Shown: one piece after another, positions 61,360 to 64,000 of the stretch
Layout of the letters: every line of letters begins with the position of its first letter
Numbering within the stretch: the stretch's first letter is position 1
Assembly: GCA_947561395.2 (NCBI GenBank)
Contig: OX387188.1
Span: forward strand, 7,610,150-7,674,149
Direction: 5' to 3'
Source: Buxus sempervirens
Lineage: Eukaryota; Streptophyta; Magnoliopsida; Buxales; Buxaceae
Length of the DNA stretch: 64,000 nucleotides
Made by a program: the position numbers and the translations under genes
Notes under the pieces: model-generated
The model's database searches: none
What the model was told of the DNA's origin: nothing
What the model saw: the letters and a program-made list of their open reading frames with translations, nothing else

Positions 61360-61900
61360 TTTTGGGTCAAATGGCCAAAAGAAGAGTAGATCCATGTTAG
61401 GCACATTGGTTTGCACTCTAAAAGGTCCTGAGTATGCACATATGTATTTATTTGCATCAAAATGCGAACAGGTGTGCCCATGAGCTGATAGACCACACAT
61501 GCCTGTGCAAGGTGCCCTAACACAATGGACCACATGGGTCCATGTGCTTGGCCGTTCAGGGTCATCCACCTATCTAGGGCGAGTGCTTAGACCCACATGT
61601 CCAGACCTATACATCATAAATTATAACAAATTTCTAACTAAAATGTCATGAAATATGTATGAATGTTTTGTAAAATGTTGTGAACGCATGCTTGAAATTT
61701 TGAAAAATTATAAATTACATTAGTATTTTTTCTAAAAGAGCTAAGCAAAATGTTCAAAGCATGTAGACTTAGGGAATTTAATAAATTGTCCTAGTTGATT
61801 GAGTGAATGCTTTTATAACAACCATGAGTAAACATATCAGAGTGTGGAATTTCAAACATTCTATTAAGCTTGGGAAAAATTCTAAACCAATCTCTCATAG
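61360..61900. other. Host DNA right of the LTR stack
   Basis: This is the sequence into which LTR A was inserted. The neighbouring host DNA on the other side is at 43078-43119. No gene or repeat recognised. Confidence 0.3.
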
Positions 61901-64000
61901 TCAAGTATGTGAAACAAATCTAACAAGTTCTGATACTCTCAAAATCCCCATTTGTTTACAAGTTCAACCATAAAAATAGTGCAACAACTACTAAACCTAC
62001 TGAACAAAATAGTCCTAAGCTCTATAAGAATCCTCCGGCTCAACTTCGATAGTCGTATCCTTTTCAAGAGTAGCTGAAAAAAAATAAAACCGATATGAGA
62101 TACGAATATCCCAACAAGTAGCACATGCATGCTAAAAACATTTGAAAACCATGCAATGATAAAATTTACATAATCAATATCGATACCAAATCATGTATAA
62201 AGCAGTAAATCCGAATACAATCATGAAGCATGTGCCAATTAAACCAAACTATAACTCAAGTCAAACTTCGTGTCAACATAGACTTGTTATCTGTGATTTA
62301 CTTTAGTTGAGTAATAACCATGTTGTAGCCAAATTCACGCCTCAATGTATATAATCCAGCATATTCATGGTTTTGGATACAAAAATGACGGCCTCCTCAA
62401 GGTTTCATCATCCAATGCCAGCTTACTCTAGGTTTCAGCACTAACAACACTAGCCTACTCAAGGTTTCGGTGTTGCTTTACACTAGCTGTGACAAAACTC
62501 ATGGTCATGAAATTATAACAACAAATTAAAGTAAACACATTCCACTATCAAGCTTAAGCAACGGATCCAAGGCAAACTAAGCCTAATAGACATTTAAAAC
62601 CAACCGTTTAACCAATGTATTCAAACATGTAATCATGGCTCATCATGACCAATCTCAATCCCTCATGGAGGATATCAAATTTAAGCCCTCAAGGCAGTAT
62701 TCAAATAACAAAGATAGTGACGAAAGCATCTCTCTCATGAAGTATAATCAAGTTACTCAAATCTGTCAAAATAAAATAAATATGCTCATTCCACGCAAAA
62801 TAGTAGGAAATCATTTTTGTACAATTCCAAAGCTCAAAATATATTCCAAGACCACTTTTACAGGTGTAGAAACCAACCAATTCAATAAAAATCAATAAGA
62901 AAAATTAAATTTCTCTTAAAATAAAGTTCAAGACTAATTTCAGTAGAATGTACCCAAAACCTTCTATAATATTTATAAAATTATTTGGCGACTAAAAACT
63001 ACTTCTAAATACCTAAATCTTATTTGTATATGTATTGGATTTGCCCAAAAATCAATTTAAAATTGAAAACTAGATCAAAATCACAAATTTGGAAAATCTG
63101 TGTTGGGTGCTCGAGATATTGCTCGAGTGTCCGGTTGAGCGCTCGTTTCTCGTGCAAAACTTCACTCTTGGGTTTTTATTCAAAAAGTAGGTACAAGCGA
63201 GGTGCTCAAGAGGTCACTTGAGTGGCCTCAAGCATTTGAAAGAAACTCAATGGGTGCCTGACCTAGCGCTTGAGCCAGATCTCAGGTGGCCGAATAATTT
63301 TGCAATTCGTGAATTGTCTTTTGGAATTTGCGAATTTTACCAATTTAATACTTTTGATCAGCATTAAATCCTTATAAAATATTCCAATATCATCCAAAAT
63401 TATTAAACCATCATGAACTACCAATTCTTGCAATAACAAACAAATTAATCATCAAATCTAAGAATATTCTCACTATAATCACATAAAATCACATTCGGTT
63501 CATAAACAGAGTACAATTGTGCCATTAATCCAAAATCGATGCACATTTTGATTTAGGAAGGATGCTACTTACATGAATTGAGCTCAAAATTACCTTCTCC
63601 TTCCTTTGATCTTTCAAATCTAAACCTCCATGATCTATTCTCACACAATTAACTGAAATTACAAAGATCCACTCGTTTTTACTCTATCTAATCAGGTCTA
63701 CTCAATTTCCCTATTGAATCAATACATGAACTCTTAAATGAAAATTAAACTCTTCCTTACCTTAATTAACTTTGATTTGAATGAATCCTTCACCATTCTT
63801 AGCTAAAATCAACTCTCAAAGTTGAATTCTCCTCCACTTACACTTTAGTAGCAATTGGGCATTGAAGAAGCCTTCTCCTTTGCTTTGCTCCTCTCAGATC
63901 TCTCTGTGATTCTCCTCAATCTCTTCTTGTCAAGATGCTTCCAAGTCCTGATCTCTCTTCCTCTCCAGAAAATTACAATTCCATCAAAAGAAACTATCTT
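61900..64000 (-). mobile_element. Partial LTR of the TGTAA superfamily (J), minus
   Basis: Read on the minus strand it has family features in the usual order: GGCTACTTGTTGGGATA-like sequence near 62110-62125, CTCGAG/GCGCTTGAGC palindromes at 63105-63290, and the AAGTAGCATCC leader phrase near 63567. The left border is unclear and the right end runs off the window, so no TSD can be tested. Confidence 0.45.

Overview
This is nuclear DNA of a flowering plant, most likely a woody eudicot. The evidence is introns with GT-AG borders, a plant-type Helitron replicase, tRNA-derived SINE and LINE tails, long plant LTRs, and a four-exon plant gene of the DUF829/TMEM53 family. I cannot name the species. 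Only one gene looks intact: the DUF829 alpha/beta-hydrolase at 35435-39155. Nearly everything else is transposable-element sequence, mostly in nested layers that can be ordered in time from their target-site duplications (TSDs).

Layout, 0-15.4 kb. A decayed Helitron Rep-helicase gene lies on the minus strand (724 to about 5300), with stop codons, frameshifts and a duplicated short N-terminal exon. An AT-rich, internally repeated stretch follows (5.7-7.7 kb). From 8.7 to 14.0 kb there is a Pack-MULE-like composite: inverted ends enclose fragments of a SUMO protease (ULP1/OTS type) and of tryptophan synthase alpha, then a pair of inverted 22-bp minisatellite arrays. A minus-strand SINE with an 18-bp TSD lies at 14.66-14.89 kb.

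Layout, 15.4-35 kb. Solo LTRs sit at 18871-21308 (TSD CCTTC), 22157-24649 (TSD GAAAA) and 25967-29282 (minus). The DNA in front of the DUF829 gene is a tandemly duplicated X-Y unit (X1-Y1-X2-Y2). It was later split by an LTR, a Helitron-like element carrying a LINE RNase H fragment, and a 2-kb TIR element that holds a 21-bp minisatellite.

Layout, 35.4-64 kb. The hydrolase gene is followed by a 600-bp Tourist-like MITE (TSD TTA). An 18-kb stack of six nested LTRs fills 43125-61354. Its outer LTR has TSD CATGG, and inner layers have ACATT, CATAG, CTGCA/TTGCA and CTACA. A partial minus-strand LTR runs off the right edge.

The most unusual signals are: (1) LTRs of one family carry blocks of palindromes just upstream of the TATA box and again downstream, with the same layout but unrelated sequence in each copy; (2) two separate TIR elements each contain a minisatellite built on the same 10-bp core GGACTTGTAA; (3) all LTRs seen are solo, with no gag-pol anywhere in the window.
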